Shown piece by piece: positions 10,486 through 24,200 of a DNA stretch of 64,000 nt (positions within the stretch are counted from its first letter, which is position 1; the number at the start of each line of letters is the position of its first letter). Origin of the DNA: Ornithodoros turicata (taxonomy: Eukaryota > Arthropoda > Arachnida > Ixodida > Argasidae); NCBI RefSeq assembly GCF_037126465.1, contig NC_088203.1:98828668-98892667 (forward strand). The letters are read 5' to 3'. The notes beneath the pieces are model-generated. The model searched no databases. It saw only the letters and a program-made list of their open reading frames with translations, and was not told the origin of the DNA. A program made the translations under genes and the position numbers.

Positions 10486-10612
10486 TTTTTTTTTTTTCAT
10501 ATTTGTCCTCTCCTTCGTCCTTTTTAAAGCGACCAATATAGGGTCGACCATCGTGTAGGTCAATCGGTGGCCTACAGGACCACGTGACTGAGCTACCGCT
10601 AACCAGGTCGCC
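10486..10612 (-). repeat. Candidate tRNA-like SINE with poly(A) tail
   Basis: On the minus strand the unit opens GCGACC and later shows its complement GGTCGC, closing a stem. It contains an A-box-like TAGCGGTAGCTCAG and a degenerate B-box-like GATGGTCGACCC, and ends in a run of A residues (10486-10497 on the plus strand). No flanking duplication was confirmed. Confidence 0.35.
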
Positions 10613-10932
10613 AGATTGTGTTTGTGAAATTTTGTAAAAATTTGAAATTTGTGAAATTCCGTAACCAACTGCGCCGCAAGACTGCAGACAAATTAAGCGA
10701 TTTTACGAAGCACTAAACGACTTTCAACACAAAGTTAACATCGTTTCAAAAAGTTTACCAATTTCCACCAAAGTTTACCAAAAATTTACCACCGACGGCG
10801 TTTCTATAGCTACCGCACTTAGAAGCGTTGCGCCGCAGTGTCCAAAGATGTAACTTTTTTTTTTAACACCAATATGACTACAGTACAAAATTATATGCAA
10901 CACTTGACGGTTGTGTTCCACCAACCTTTTAA
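10613..10932. other. No recognisable feature
   Basis: AT-rich, with local TTTACCAA/GTTTACCAA repetition near 10745-10790. No gene seen. Confidence 0.45.
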
Positions 10933-11096
10933 AGGGGCACCAAAGCGCATCCGTTTCTCCTTACGGAATGAACGACGTTAGCTTGAGAGGCAATGCGAAA
11001 GGAAGAGAATTCACCTGTTGCGTCGTTTGTGATTTCAGTTCATTTCAGTTCATTCCGCGAGGAGAAATTATTTTTGTCACTGTAGCGCCCCTTTAA
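10929..11096. mobile_element. MITE with TTAA target duplication
   Basis: Element 10933-11092 (160 bp) begins AGGGGCACCA and ends TAGCGCCCCT, giving imperfect inverted termini AGGGGC(A/G)C(C/T)A. It is flanked by TTAA on both sides (10929-10932, 11093-11096). TTAA duplications point to piggyBac-like mobilisation. It is non-coding. Confidence 0.65.
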
Positions 11097-12807
11097 GAAA
11101 ACCGCATATCGAAAAGTTGCACCAAGCTTCAGTAAACATCACTGAAAAGAAAGGACGCCAAGAATCTGCATCTCGTGCTCAAGAAACAGGTAGACTGAAA
11201 AGCAGCATAGGTATCCATTATGCGTGGGACGACTCACACAAGGCGAAGCTGAGCCAATTTGACGAACAGCGTATTTACTGCGCTGGACAACCTGCCATTT
11301 TAAGCAGCAAAAGCACAAAACGTTGAGACGTACACTGTACACTTGTGGTGTGCACAAGTACAGGCGCGAAGCAATTATTTACACCAGCAATCAAACTGCA
11401 TGCACATAGGGTTGTTACCCTTGCCCTTGTTCTCAATTCCTGGGGGTGTTTATGTTTTCATCATTTTGGAATGGGATTGCCTTTATGTCTACTGGTCCTC
11501 ATCTTTGCACACAAAAAAACGTCAACGCATTCTCATCCAATCTTTGTAAGTTAACGTATTAGTTTCATGTCTGGTTTTTTAGCACCACCGACATTTTCAC
11601 GTTTAGTTACACTGCCTGTATGTCAATTTTCACGATTCTGATTCGGCACTTCTGGCAAGTCATGTTGTGGAACACATCTTAGTGCGTTCGACCCGGTAGC
11701 GAACCGGAGTAGAATTTTATTTAATGATACCTTTCCTGATTACTGCAAGTCTTCGGTTTACTGCGGCAGCTGCATATGCGTGGGATAGCGTGCGTGGGAT
11801 AGCGTGCGTGCGCCGTGTGTCCCAGATATCGCGGAGCGGTGAGTCACGGAAGAAGCCCGCTGCGAAGGAGCCGTGATACGACGTTGGGTATCACGTGAGG
11901 TGTGGTGATGCAGGTGGCGGGAGTAGACAGCACAAGACGCCTGGCTTTTTGCCAGAATGGCACCGCCAAGGAAGGTTCTCACTGAAGGTTCTTGTCTTGT
12001 GTACTTGAAATGCGAACTCGTTCAGAAAAGATTGTAAAAATTCCTAAACATCTGAACAGAGTTCGAGTTGGAATGCATTTGTAAGAGATAATTCGAAATT
12101 TTAACATATCATATGTTAAGAACAGCCGACAATGCGTAGCGATAGTGCTGTCGTTGTATTTCAGCTGCGAGTTCCAAAGGTTGCACAGCTACTGAGATTC
12201 TCTCTTCCTCTCTTTTTATTTTTGCCTTTTTTTATGTGTGACTGGCAACTTTGCAAGATTGGGACTTCTGTTTCCAGTAGACCCAGTTTCTGGAATAACG
12301 AAAATTTTTGGACGATGCTTGCTTATTTTTTTTCCTTATTTACGATAGATGGAGGTTGGAAAAGTGAACAGTATAAAAGGGTGTTAAGGTTGTTAGAAAG
12401 TTAAAGTGTGATTTGATTCAAGCAAAGGCTAGTTTCACAATGGAAAGCGGAAGTGGGAAAAGTTGGCAGTGGTGGGAAGGTTGGCAAAAAGTGATTTAAA
12501 AGCGACACAAGAGAGGTGGGGTGAGTGCTAGTGACATTCAAGTTATTTACACAGTGATTCGATGAACACGGGAAAAATTACATAAAAGCGAACTCAAAGA
12601 AGATACACGCATAAAAAGTACCTCAAGACATAACTCGTCTTGCCCTCGTTTCCCGGTACCTTAACGACTACCTAAGAGGGTTTATTAATACGGTACGCAT
12701 TTGTTATGCATAGTGTGATGTATACGAGTAGTAATTATCGTAATGTTAGTTTAGTTTATATATCGTGTCTGTTATGTTTCTTTCTTCGTTGTTCTTTGAG
12801 GTGCGCA
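11097..12807. other. Unassigned stretch
   Basis: No gene or transposon ends found. A short tandem repeat with unit GCGTGGGATAGCGTGC lies near 11778-11810. The rest is AT-rich with frequent stops. Confidence 0.45.
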
Positions 12808-13083
12808 TTAAGGCGGACTCGTGCGGTCTAGTCGACGTTCGCTTCCGGAGAGAGTTGGCTGCACGGTCACAAAATTGTTTTCTCCCGCGATTTAGGGAGG
12901 TAATGTAATCGGTGCCAACGTGCAGAACATGATAGCACACGACAAAGCCATTATTTTCATTCGCAGGGATCTGGAAAACTGCAGTAAACAGAAAACTGTT
13001 TCGTGTACAAATTTAGCGAGGGTTACGAGAACCCTGCGAACAAAAATTTCCCATAGACTTCTTAAGACGTGAGTCCGCCTTAA
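12808..13083. mobile_element. MITE with TTAA target duplication, second family
   Basis: Element 12812-13079 (268 bp) starts GGCGGACTCGTG and ends CGTGAGTCCGCC, so the 9-bp core GGCGGACTC is inverted at the ends. TTAA flanks both sides (12808-12811, 13080-13083). The termini differ from those of 10933-11092, so it is a different family. Confidence 0.7.
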
Positions 13084-15066
13084 TACCTTTTGTGGTCATC
13101 AGGGAAGGCCCCACTGGGCCTTCTATCCGAAATATTCTCTGTAGAACCTATTGTCAAGTGTAACAGATAAAGGAATCCGGAGTTGTTACGATACCAGGAA
13201 AGCACGTGCGGTAAGGTATGAGACGGACAAGGTCGCCATGAGAAGTACGAAGGACGTAGTGTGGACGACGACGACAAAGTCACGAGACAGCCCCACACCA
13301 CCACGAAAGAGCACCATAAGACATCCCCAGCACCACGCCTACCAGCAGGGTCTTCTGCTCCTCGGTTCGCAGTTCCTTGTGAAGTCTCGAGATAAAAAGT
13401 CTAAAATAACATGTCTTAAGGATATAGTGGCGCTCGCGTACAAACATGTACTCTCGTTTACGCGTGAGAGTTGTTAGCGTGTGGCGGGATTTCAGCTGAC
13501 GGCACACCATATTTAGCATCTTTCGCGAAGGACAACCGGTAGCTAACCACCTTTCCCCTGTCCCCAAGTTGACGCCTTCCTTGTCCGGGTCAGAACTCGC
13601 CAGGGAGTGGGATCAGTAAATATAATCGCGCTGTTTATCGAGGTCTGGAGTATTAACTCCTAGAAGCCCTCTGCGGGGACCAAGGTCTGGAGTTTGGAGT
13701 TTTCTGGCGCAAGGATATGGACCAACGTCTGTTGTTACAGTGGTATCCTCACCCTCTTCAGATACGTGGCGCATGTGTACGCTTGGAAGTCGCCATTCCG
13801 GGCTTGGGACTCGAGGCATGAAGCGAGACAGTTCAAAGTGAGTTGGAATAAATGTGTCGTCGCACCAAACTGTATTACTGTTTTCATGGTCTAGATTGAC
13901 ATTGGTCTGTCGCACTCAGAACCCAGTGGGACGACGATGAATTCCCACGGCTACATGTGACACGATCTGATACGATCTACCGGACACGTTGTGAACCTCT
14001 ACATGTTCTGATACCGCACTGTACCCTAACAGCTGCTTCTGAGTTGCCTTGTCGATGCTTGAAAGCCCATTGCCAACCAATGTTAGACATTGCAAAGTAC
14101 GTCCAGACTTGTCTAGGAAAATGCGTTCTTTAGCTTGGAACCGAAGAGCAGACTCCCCACCAAAGTGCAGTGTACGAGAAAAGAGGAGCCACACGTGCAA
14201 GACGTCACACCCCTACGTACCGTGCTCACGAACGCCTACTGGTGCCATTCCCACTCCCCCCAGAACCAGACAGAGGACGCTTTTCGTGCGAAGATGAGGA
14301 ACGTTCCAAGTCTTGTTCCTGTGGCACGCCATCGTGACCACTGACTGGAGTGTATTCTGACAGAAAATCACACACATCAATTCCCCGTCAGAACCGCACC
14401 GTAAGGTCAATCTCTGGAAAATTGTTCTTCGGCGAGGACGTTCTTTTCGGAATACTGCCTAGTGGAGGTAGGACAGTCAAACACCACTAGTGTCTCATGC
14501 CTTTATGAGTTTTTAGTGGAGTGAACAAAGGGAAGGGAAACAGCAGATACTACTACAACGTAACAAAAAGGAGGTGCAGGACGAAGAGTTTTTTCAGTCT
14601 ATTAGAAAAGAAAAACTCTGTGTTTGGGACGACAGCGCCATGTTTTAGAAACACATGTTAGAGCCCTACGGCTACAAAAAATATGAAAGTGCCGTGACTA
14701 GAACAGTCTGTACTGCGATTCATTTCTCGATGCCGTGTTGTAAGTCATAGTTAGGACAAATATGCTTTACGTCGCACTGATAACGCCAATCAACTCTCCT
14801 ATCCTCTTACTAAAGCATATGCCTTGAATGCCCTTTTTACTAAACCCGTACTAAACCTGTACAAAACACGCAACCTACTCAACCCTAGAACATCTGCCTC
14901 TAGTAAGTGACTGAAAACGCTCTTTCGTCTTGCTGTATACACACTGTGTGGAGAAGCAAGCGGACTGGTCGACACGGCAAAGGCTAGCGCTGTGCACTGG
15001 CAACGGCACGGGCATGCAGTCAGCTACTAGGTGTCACCAGTCTCACCTGACTGTGTCCGGATGTGT
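13084..15066 (-). other. Unassigned sequence downstream of the aquaporin stop; possible 3' UTR
   Basis: This block directly follows the aquaporin stop codon in the direction of transcription. It is less AT-rich than the flanks and carries open minus-strand frames at 13613-14200 separated by one stop. No canonical AATAAA was found on the minus strand; an AGTAAA variant lies near 14835, about 230 bases after the stop, so the 3' end cannot be fixed. Confidence 0.3.
13613..14200 (-). pseudogene. Uncharacterised minus-strand reading frame with one in-frame TGA
   Basis: From 14200 to 13613 a single frame stays open for about 195 codons except for a TGA at 13916-13918. The product is not recognised and shows no domain or transmembrane stretch that I can name. 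It may be chance in a 3' UTR, a decayed exon or an unknown repeat. Base composition is more even than in the surrounding introns. Confidence 0.2.
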
Positions 15067-15241
15067 TCAGTTCCTGCGTTCGAGGGTATACCCACCATCC
15101 TTGTCCCTCCTCCCCTGATCCATGTCGTACGAGTCTTGGGGCCAGTGCAGACCAACCAGGAGCTTGTAGAGCCACGTTCCGACGACGGCTCCAATGTGGG
15201 GAGCCACGACCGGCACCCAGAACCAGTTGTAGTCTCGGAAG
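15067..15241 (-). CDS. AQP: Aquaporin coding exon 6 (helix 6, C-terminus, stop)
   Basis: Residues 228-285 and TGA. It starts with the last base of a serine codon and then FRDYNWFWVPVVAP, the conserved run into helix 6. A hydrophilic tail ends GGYTLERRN. The acceptor is CTTCGTAG. Confidence 0.9.
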
Positions 15242-18200
15242 CTACGAAGAGTACATGGTAAGTACGCCGCATGTATATACGTGAAGTGGCTGCATCCCTT
15301 CCTTGGGTCTTGGGAAAGTTGGTGGAGTGCACGAACACTATTGGGCACATGCCAGAGTGCACACTTCTTGAGTGCAGGGATGAGATAAGGCATGTGTTTG
15401 TGTTGTAAGACGCGTGCTACGGGAGATGAGCCTGCTTGCACAAACATTGAGGAGGTTCCTTAGTATTGCCCTCAGTCTTGTCTTCTTCCTGTGTTGTCCG
15501 CGCTGTAGTCATCAACTCTGCTCGTGCATTGAGCACTTCTAAGGCTACTGAGGATAGCACTGAGGAATTTCCGCAACGTTCGTGCAAGTGAGCCCAGGTA
15601 CTAGAAGAAGCTAAACGCTCATTGCGTCGCAATGGTTCCCGTTCAGCGTCTAGGGCCGCAAGCAACAACTAGCCCGACTTCTCAGCGGGTAACATTTGGT
15701 GGTCGTGGACTTGAATGTATTGTCTCCTTAAACATAATTTGCAAGATTAGACCTTGCTGAAATCGTAAATTTCGGAGCATCTTGGGAGCTGATTTGCCAC
15801 TTATCTAGAACATAAGAGGCATTGGGTATACCCACATATCTGGTGAGCATACCTAAAGACTTCCGTTCCCCATCCGGCCATAGCGGTGAAAATACGTGGT
15901 CCCAAATCTCTGGCTGGGTTGAGAGGAGCCCCGCAGTTGTAGCCAAAGCACAGAGCAGTCGTTGCCAGAGAGATGCCGATCAACAGAGGCTGGAGACCTT
16001 GAGGCACCGCCATGTTGCTGCTGTCAGTGATGGCTACGATGCACATCACGAAAAGACCCGTACCCACAACCTGAAATGGACAACAGAAGTACAATCATTC
16101 CTTTGGTTATGTGATATGGTAATACGATGTTATTGCGGCCTAAAATACTGCTTAACTTGTGCAGGCCATGCGACAACAGCTGATAAGGAACAAAGTGGTT
16201 TCTATCATCAGGTAGCTACGTCGCAGTCGACCAAGAACACGTGCATGTGATTCCGTCACGCCATTTCGCAGAAACGTCGTGCCTTTATGTACTTTTCCTT
16301 TCGGTAACGCCCTGAGTAATAGTGAAGAGCGATTTCTACTGAAATTAGAGTCGGCTTTCCTTATTTTTACGCAATGCTGCGCACGGGTAAATCCATCCAA
16401 GAAGAAACCTTCTGCCCGCAGAGAAACTGATTCGTGAAAGAGATTAAGGACGTACAGACGAATTGTCTCGTTTATAACTGAATCGCCTATAGTTTCAGCT
16501 TTTCAAAGTTAATATTCTCGTTATGTTGCACATCTGGCTTCAGCAGGACTCTCATGGTGACGACAATGCAATGTTGGTTGTTTTTATGAAATTATCATAA
16601 ATTACACAGAAGGCCTGCCGCATACACTTTTCTATCGCTACAAGGTCAAGTAGCTGATTATTATGACTAGACTATGGCGATTGGCGTCCGTTAAATGTTT
16701 CTGCAAATATGCCTATCGGAAGATGACTGCGAACGATTTGCAACGGCATGCTATCTCACCAAACTATACGATTGTTTTTGAAGCAGCTATCACGTGATGT
16801 AAGCATGCTGCTATTATTTGCAGCACCAGGAGAACAAATAATGATATTGGAATCAACCCAAGTAGCATAATGTTCGGGAAGTGCGAATGCATACGGCTCG
16901 ACACGTAATTGAAGATTGCTTATCGTCTGCTGCTCTGCGAAATAAACACTGCAATGATAAGGCGCCTGTCAACCACTTACATGTGTCTCAACTTCAGTAC
17001 CTTGTGCTTTTTTAGAAGTATATAGTGCATTATCTGTTAACCACAAGAGACGAAGAGATAACTGATCGGATGTAAAGACACATGACGGCTGTTATCTGTC
17101 AACAATGTCATTGTAGAGGATAACGTTCGGTCAATACCGCACAGGAATTCTTCGGGGCCCGTACCCACATGCGGTACACATGTACGGAAGCCGCCTGCAG
17201 GCTGCCGCTGGACAGCAAGAAAGAGTGCTTTCCGCCCAGCAGCCGCTATTTATTTGTTTTTTTAATTATTATTTATTTGGTCATACGTTAAAGACCCAAA
17301 GGGTACTACATAACGGAGGAGGGAACGGCACCACAGGTGCGCAAGTAAAGAAAAGGAGCAAGCAGAACGTGACATGAATTGTAATGGTCAACACACAAAG
17401 ATAAGAATATTAATTTGGTAACAGTGATGCAAGATAACACTTGCGCTCTCGTTCTCTGTGGTACACTGAGGAAATTCGTCATACAAGATACACAAGGGCA
17501 ACTAGTCATCAACAAATCGGCTTACTGCAGCTTTAAAATCCTGAGGGCTATCACCTGTGGTTTCCGCGTTTCTCAAAATATCGACGCTGACGGCGCTGTC
17601 AACGTGCGGCTGACTGCGTGTGAGGCCGGAAGAAAACAAGTGCGTGACGCAATTCTCCATTGTCCACCTGATTGGCCGACGATGCGCGGCGTGCCGCTAA
17701 AAGTTGTGCGTTGCGCAATGGAGGAAAAACGGAACGCGTCGAGGCGGATCCTCCCGCACCGCGGCAAGAATTTTCCGCTCCGCAAACGCGTTACCGCCCG
17801 CTTTTGCCTCATCTGGGTGCGCGACCTCAGACCCATTTCACATACCGTATTTCTCGCCCGTATGCTTCAAAAATACACTCGAGAGGCAATCGAGCTCCGT
17901 AGATTCCAATGGGTCCGATATATGCCTTCGTGAAAAACACGGACTAGAAAAACGGTAGTGTGAATTGGGCTTTACCTGTAGTACACGTAATGGGAAAACG
18001 TTTTACACAAAAACGCGATCAAAGGAATGGGCGCCGCCATTGGTGCTGCCACCCCGTGGCAGTCACAGGAACTGTGCGCGTGTGGACTGCCGTTTGCAGA
18101 GTTCCTTCATTTTCCCGTGTGTGTTCGTTCATGTTCGTGTTCGTTCGTGTTCATTTCGTGCCCCTTCATTTTCTCCCGCTTGGGAACTGGTGTAGAAAAG

Positions 18201-21200
18201 ATATCGCATCGGCCAGCACTCCTCACGTTAACAACTCTGCATATCGCACGCGGAAGCAAGCAACCTTCTTTTTCCTCGATCTTTCGAACATCGATACGCT
18301 ATTCAATTGTTTACCGGATGTCTATAGTTATATGGAATGTTACGTTATCGTCAGTCATACTCATTAAAGACGGCGGCCACCAGTATTCATCCCAATGGGA
18401 AGAGCGATTTTGGCAGTCCACCCCTGTTGTGTAGTCGCTGGGAACGAGGCTAAGGAGCGCACGGAGACTGGTGGTTTGAGAGTAATGCGACAAGGTCGAT
18501 AGATTCAACTGGGCGGAACTTGTAGTGCTGTACAGATACCGCGGGACTTTTTTTGAGAATGTGTCGGGTTCCGGTACATCTTGCAGGTGGCGCTGGCTGC
18601 AGTGTTTTTGTACTTTCTGGACGCTCCAGAGTTGTGAAGTCTAAAGGTAATAGGCAGTTTTAGAATATATGACACCGTGTATCGGGTATAGACGCCGGTT
18701 TTTAGCCGAAAATGTCAGACCCAATCTACGGCCTGCATAATTGGTGCGTACGACGTAGTTACCTGGTCCAGGAAGCAGTTTCCTGTGCTGACGAACTCTC
18801 TGGGATACGAAGCAAATACATCAGCCGTTGCGTTGACTCCCGTAGTTGCGCGCAAGCCGCCGTCGAAGTGGTCGAAAGCATCTGAAAAGTAAGTAATAAT
18901 ATTAGTATTACCGAGTGTGGCATACAAAATAGGATACTACACGAAGCTCGGTAAAGCGTGCATGTGGCAAGAGAAGAAAGCGATGTTGATGGTGGCTAAA
19001 AATAAAAAATAAAAGGGAGAGGTTGAATTGATCACGTGACGAATTCGTCTACTCCCATAATGAAACCACACACACACACTAAAATAAAGGAAAACAAAGC
19101 ACATTTTCGCCCGCCCTAACGTGGAGTGGTTAAAACAGACACTGCACAAACCAAATCAGCGGTCAGCGTCAGTGCACAAGTACACGGTCCTATAGTAGAC
19201 CTGTTTCAGAGTCTTGTTTCATATCATGAAGGCTCTCATGTAAGTCCAATCCTTTCTGCGAAAAATATGAACATTTTCCCATTGTGCCTTAAGCCGCAGG
19301 CGGGAAAGAGGAACGAGAAGGAAGAATTTGGAGAGGAGAAAAAAGCAGTGCCATATTACGAAATACTCAAATCCGTTTCGCCAGCGAAACCGATAAACCG
19401 TGCGGCTTCAGAGGTCTTCAAACGTATACGCTGCCGCGAATCGAAGTCCTTGATACCACACGCAGAAATGTATGCGCAGGAACAAACCCTTTTTTTGACA
19501 AAGTGGTTATCCGAATTCGCCTCACACTAGCACCTACAATTATCTACACCCCACACGGAGCCTGCACATCTAGCGAAGATTTGTCGCGCCTGACACCGTG
19601 AAAGCAACCTTCCGATTTCTCTTGCAGCTTCCATTGACCCATAACAGTCAATAAAGATGCGTCTACCGGTCAGCCTCCTTTTCTTGCGAAGCCATGCATA
19701 TACCCGTAATACAAATTTCGTAACAGAGATGTCGCACATGCTTCCCACCTTCGTGGCGTTTATTTTGTTCGTTATATCCTTTCAGAGCTTTATGCCAGGT
19801 TGGAGGATGACATAATTGGCTCATTCACGGAATCTCGCGACGCCCAGAAGTCGCGTGGTGGGAATATATTGTTAAGTGCTGTCGTGTCTGATGACGCGTC
19901 TGATGTCTCGGTGGCAGTTGAAGAGGGCGGTTAACACGTTGGGCTTCATTAAGGTGAAGGATTTGGGTCGTCTTAACAGTTGCGTAATGAAGAGGTAGAC
20001 GTTGCGAATATTTGTTTTGAAACGTAAAAAATTAAGCGCCACGCACAAAGAGACGACCTAAGGTGAATGCCACTGAAGCCTGTTTTACCTTTTTAGATTA
20101 TGTGAATGCGAGCCTTCTGTGAATACACTGAATGTCTTATGTTTACTGCGAATCGTGTGTGTCGCCCTTTTGGTTCACCTACTGTTTTGGGTGCGCGATC
20201 CCCGCATCAAACCCAGTTTTTTCTTTTTTTTTTCTTTATTCATATCACATCACATCACAGCCCAGTTTGCGCTGCGTGCCTTGGTTTCGTTCCTGTGTAA
20301 AATTAGCGTTGACAATAAGGTTTGGCTTTTTTACCTGCGTTTCTGTTATTTCTTTCTCTTTTTTTCTGATTTTTCTTCCTTGTTTTCTTTCTCTTCGGAT
20401 TTTTTGTGTCTGCTGTACTCTGTGACTCGGTGTGACTCTTCGTATCTGAGTGTCTGCACTCCAAGTGTCTATACGTACGGTCTTGAGCTCGGAGTTGTTC
20501 ACATGGTATAGCGTAGCATCATCCACGTTTGTGGTCTCCGTTCTTCTTGTCTCGAGCGCTATTACGATAGTACGTACCAATAACGTAGTGCGCACCTACG
20601 TAGCCTTAGTGCGTAACAATTACCCCGGTTCCGAACAGTTGTTATCATGTTTTATCTCTGTTTTAGGGAGGGCATTAAAAATGAGGCGCATCTGTCAAGC
20701 TTTTTCACATCATCGTGTTTCCGGTACTGTCATCACGCGAACACCCTCCGATGAACTAAAAACTCCTCTTGTTACACATCGTGCACCCAAACGAAAAAAT
20801 GAACGACGGGCGTGGAATAGAGTAAGCTACCGTAACGATGTAGCGTCACGATAAGAATTTGCAGGCTAGCATGTACGTAGTTCCCTGACTGTATAGTAGC
20901 ACCGACGGGCACGACTCGAAATAATTTTTTGAAGGTCGTCGACCCTCAAAGGCTATTGCTATTAAGACCATGCTACTAATAAATGAAGACTTTGCCTTCC
21001 CGTCTTCTCCCTCTCACTTCCCTCTCCCTCGAACACAAGTCTATTTTTTTTAAATTCCGTGTTAGCGCCGCGAAGCAACTGTGGCTATGAGCTGCGTACA
21101 GACGTGGACAGGTGGAGAGAGGACAGCAGGAAGGAGTGGGGGACAGCGGGGGTTAGTATGCGTCCTGAGCCGACTTCAGGGGAAACTGTGCCGACATTCG

Positions 21201-24200
21201 TCTGGAAAGTTTTCGGAAAACCCAGGGAAAACGTCAGACAACACAGCCGATGACAGAATTTGAACCCGTGTCACCTCCCAGTCTCGGCGTGGAAAGCGAA
21301 CATCCTAACCACTATGCCACGGGAGCTGGTGCCACGAGTCTAGGCATAGTGATCAGGCAGTCTAGACAATCTAGGCAGGGTCTATGTAATATAAACCCCA
21401 TCAGACAGAGCGTTGGTGGGCTGGATTTGGCTAGGGCTCAAGCAATTTTGAGAGAGAGAGATAGAGATAGAGAGAGGGGGGTGGGGGGGACGAGAGTCCA
21501 GCTGATTAAGACACCCGGAGACTGCGGTTCGGGAAGGTTGGTAGTGTGGGCCTGAGGACTGAGCTAACATGGCTTCCGACGTATCTATGACATCCAATCA
21601 ACAGATAAGATCTTGAGGAACGCACGCTGCTATCAGTTCCGGCATGTACGATAACTTCCCGGTGAGTTTTCAGCGGTCTGCTAGCACAGCAACAACAGAT
21701 AAATTAATGATGACGAATGGGGAAATTCGCCACATGAGGTGCGGCCCACAACCTCAAGGCACAATGAGCATAGGATGAGATGTGTCCTGATGATGAGGTG
21801 ATGAACGACGCTAAATAGGGGTCGATAGTCAGTGGAGTCAGTGAGACATCAACAGAACGCTAGGCGAAAACACAACACACAAAAACACACACACAGCACA
21901 CAGGTACATCATAGGGTAGAGAGGAGACCGGTGTCTGCTAGCACACTCTTTGCACATAGGCATGCTTTCTTTTCTTTCTTTCTTTTTTTTCTTCAAATCG
22001 TGACATTTCATGGCATCCTTATTGCGCAATGGGATTAGTAAGCGCGGTGTTGAACGAGATCATTTCCAGTGACGTGGACCAGATGAGGAAGGAAGGCATC
22101 CCCCGCGGCGTGACCTCAATGATTGGTCTGCCGAGCAAATACCCGCGTGAGCTCACCTTCGCTAATGGTTGCGGACCGTCTTCATGAATGAATCAATGAA
22201 TGAAAGGTAGCGGAGATTGATGGATGGACTGCCACGATACTCCCTTTTTGTGATGCATCTGTCGTACAAGTATTTACCCTGACACCAAGGCCAAGTAGGC
22301 TAGACAAAGAGGTAAAAATGAAATACGGTTGCAAATGCAAGAAAGCGGAGGTTGCCCACGTGGATGAGTTGAAGTAATGGCGTCTGAAAATGCGTTTTTT
22401 CTCTCTCTCTCTCTCTCTCTTTGCGTCTGAATCTATTATGGGCAATGGGTATGGCCGACGACCAGGATTTGCAATGTAATACATGAGACCTCTTGTGCCT
22501 CTATGTCACCGTAGACAAATGTCATTGACCTGACTAGGCACAAGGAATGACGACGAAACTAGTTAAGAATTATCCAGTACTACTTAATTTGATTTTAAAA
22601 AAAAGACGTAGGTCTTGTCGAAGAAAACAATTATAAAATAATTGATGCGGACTATAGTGCGCTGTAAAAACAAGGCAGGAAAATAGGCAGCAAACAATTT
22701 TTATTTCTCTCTTCTTGCCTGCCAGTCTAGCCAGCAGCATAGGCATATTAATAGTGGTCTTGCTCTTCCACCATGCATTTATAGCTACGACAAACCAGAA
22801 TACTTTCTTTCCTCCTGCGGACTTTCCAGATGGATGTCGGGACACTTTCCTCTGATGTCCTGTTCAGGACGCATATTAACCCCCCCCTCCCCCCCTGTAT
22901 TCGCACCCATTCCTTCTGTGCATGACTGCAGTTGTTTTTGTGCTACGCAACATGGTACGAAGAAAAATAGTCCTAAATTCGATGCTATTGAATCTTCGCG
23001 TGATTCAAGGTTCGTATCACGTTTATGACGTCAAAGGTACACGGTCCAGCGTTTCAACGTGGTCGAAACGACCAGACAAAAACAAGCAAAAAATGTGTGT
23101 CACCGTCCACGCTCCCCACCGCGAAGTGTTGGAGTGCATACACCGTCAGTGGAACGGGCGGATGAATTCCCCGCTACGCCGTTTATGCAGGAGTAGGTCA
23201 ATTATAGGTTCGTTTTTCTCCGTTTCGCCACGGCTGTTTCGAAACCGGCCGTATTTTTAACAACCGCCTGAGCGTGTAATATTTCCTCCGGTCAATGTCT
23301 GACAACCCGGTATTTTATTGTTTAGAAGGGACTCGGTCGACACGTGGGCATCGCGCTTTATTTTATTTATTTATTTTTTTTTTTGTTGCAAAAAAGATAC
23401 GATTAAAGACCGGATCGTGGAGGTGAAGATAGGATGTATTTTTCACGCTTATCGACACGCTCTTTTTTTTATTGATATTTCTTTTTAGAAAGGAAATAGA
23501 AGGTTGTGTTGGTTGTGCGTTGGTTTTTACTGACCCTATACGTGTGATAGTTTGTGGCTGCTGCGAAATCTTCCCGTCCTCTTTTTACAGCGATAGGTGT
23601 TAACGGGAAGGTCTCGGTGAAATCGCTATGATTGATTGATTGATTTTTAAAAGAAAAAATTGAGATGTTAGTCTCGAGCCACTCGGGACTGGCTACTCCA
23701 GGACACGTTATTAAGAAAAGAAAGGGAAATTACACAAAACTCGACGCTTTGCAACGGAATAGAAACAGAATAAATGAGAACATCACCACCTAGCTTGGCA
23801 CCAAAAGCGAAATCTCAATGCACAAAAATAAAGAGCGTCACAATCTGTCAGAGAGGTCCGTCGAGACGAGGAATTGCACAAGGGCGGAAAACACAAAACC
23901 ATCGGTTTCGGTGATGCAAAGCAAGTTAATATAATCTAAAGCTAATAAAAGCAGTTGTGACGTATTCAGAGATGGGACAAGCACCAGCAATTCAAGCAAT
24001 TCGAGCAATTCAAGACCGCAAGACAAGTTGCCCCTCGAACGGAAGATTTCCGTGCCCTACGGAAGTTTTCGTAAAGTGCCTTCTGAACTGAGGACAGTTC
24101 ATTCTTAAACGTGGAGGCCGTGTGAGCAGTAGCAGCAGCATCATCATCACTGCCACCGACCAATCATCATCTTCATCGTGGCGTCGTCCATCCACACAAG

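Noticed and set aside
15417..15668. 83-codon minus-strand frame in aquaporin intron 5
   Set aside because: It lies wholly inside the intron between good splice sites and resembles no family; including it would break the exon 5-6 join.
19126..19530. 134-codon plus-strand gene within aquaporin intron 3
   Set aside because: No recognisable domain, codon bias or splice context; the length is within chance expectation for this amount of sequence.
20119..20511. 130-codon phenylalanine-rich membrane protein
   Set aside because: The hydrophobic run is a T-rich LINE tail; no start context or homologous domain.
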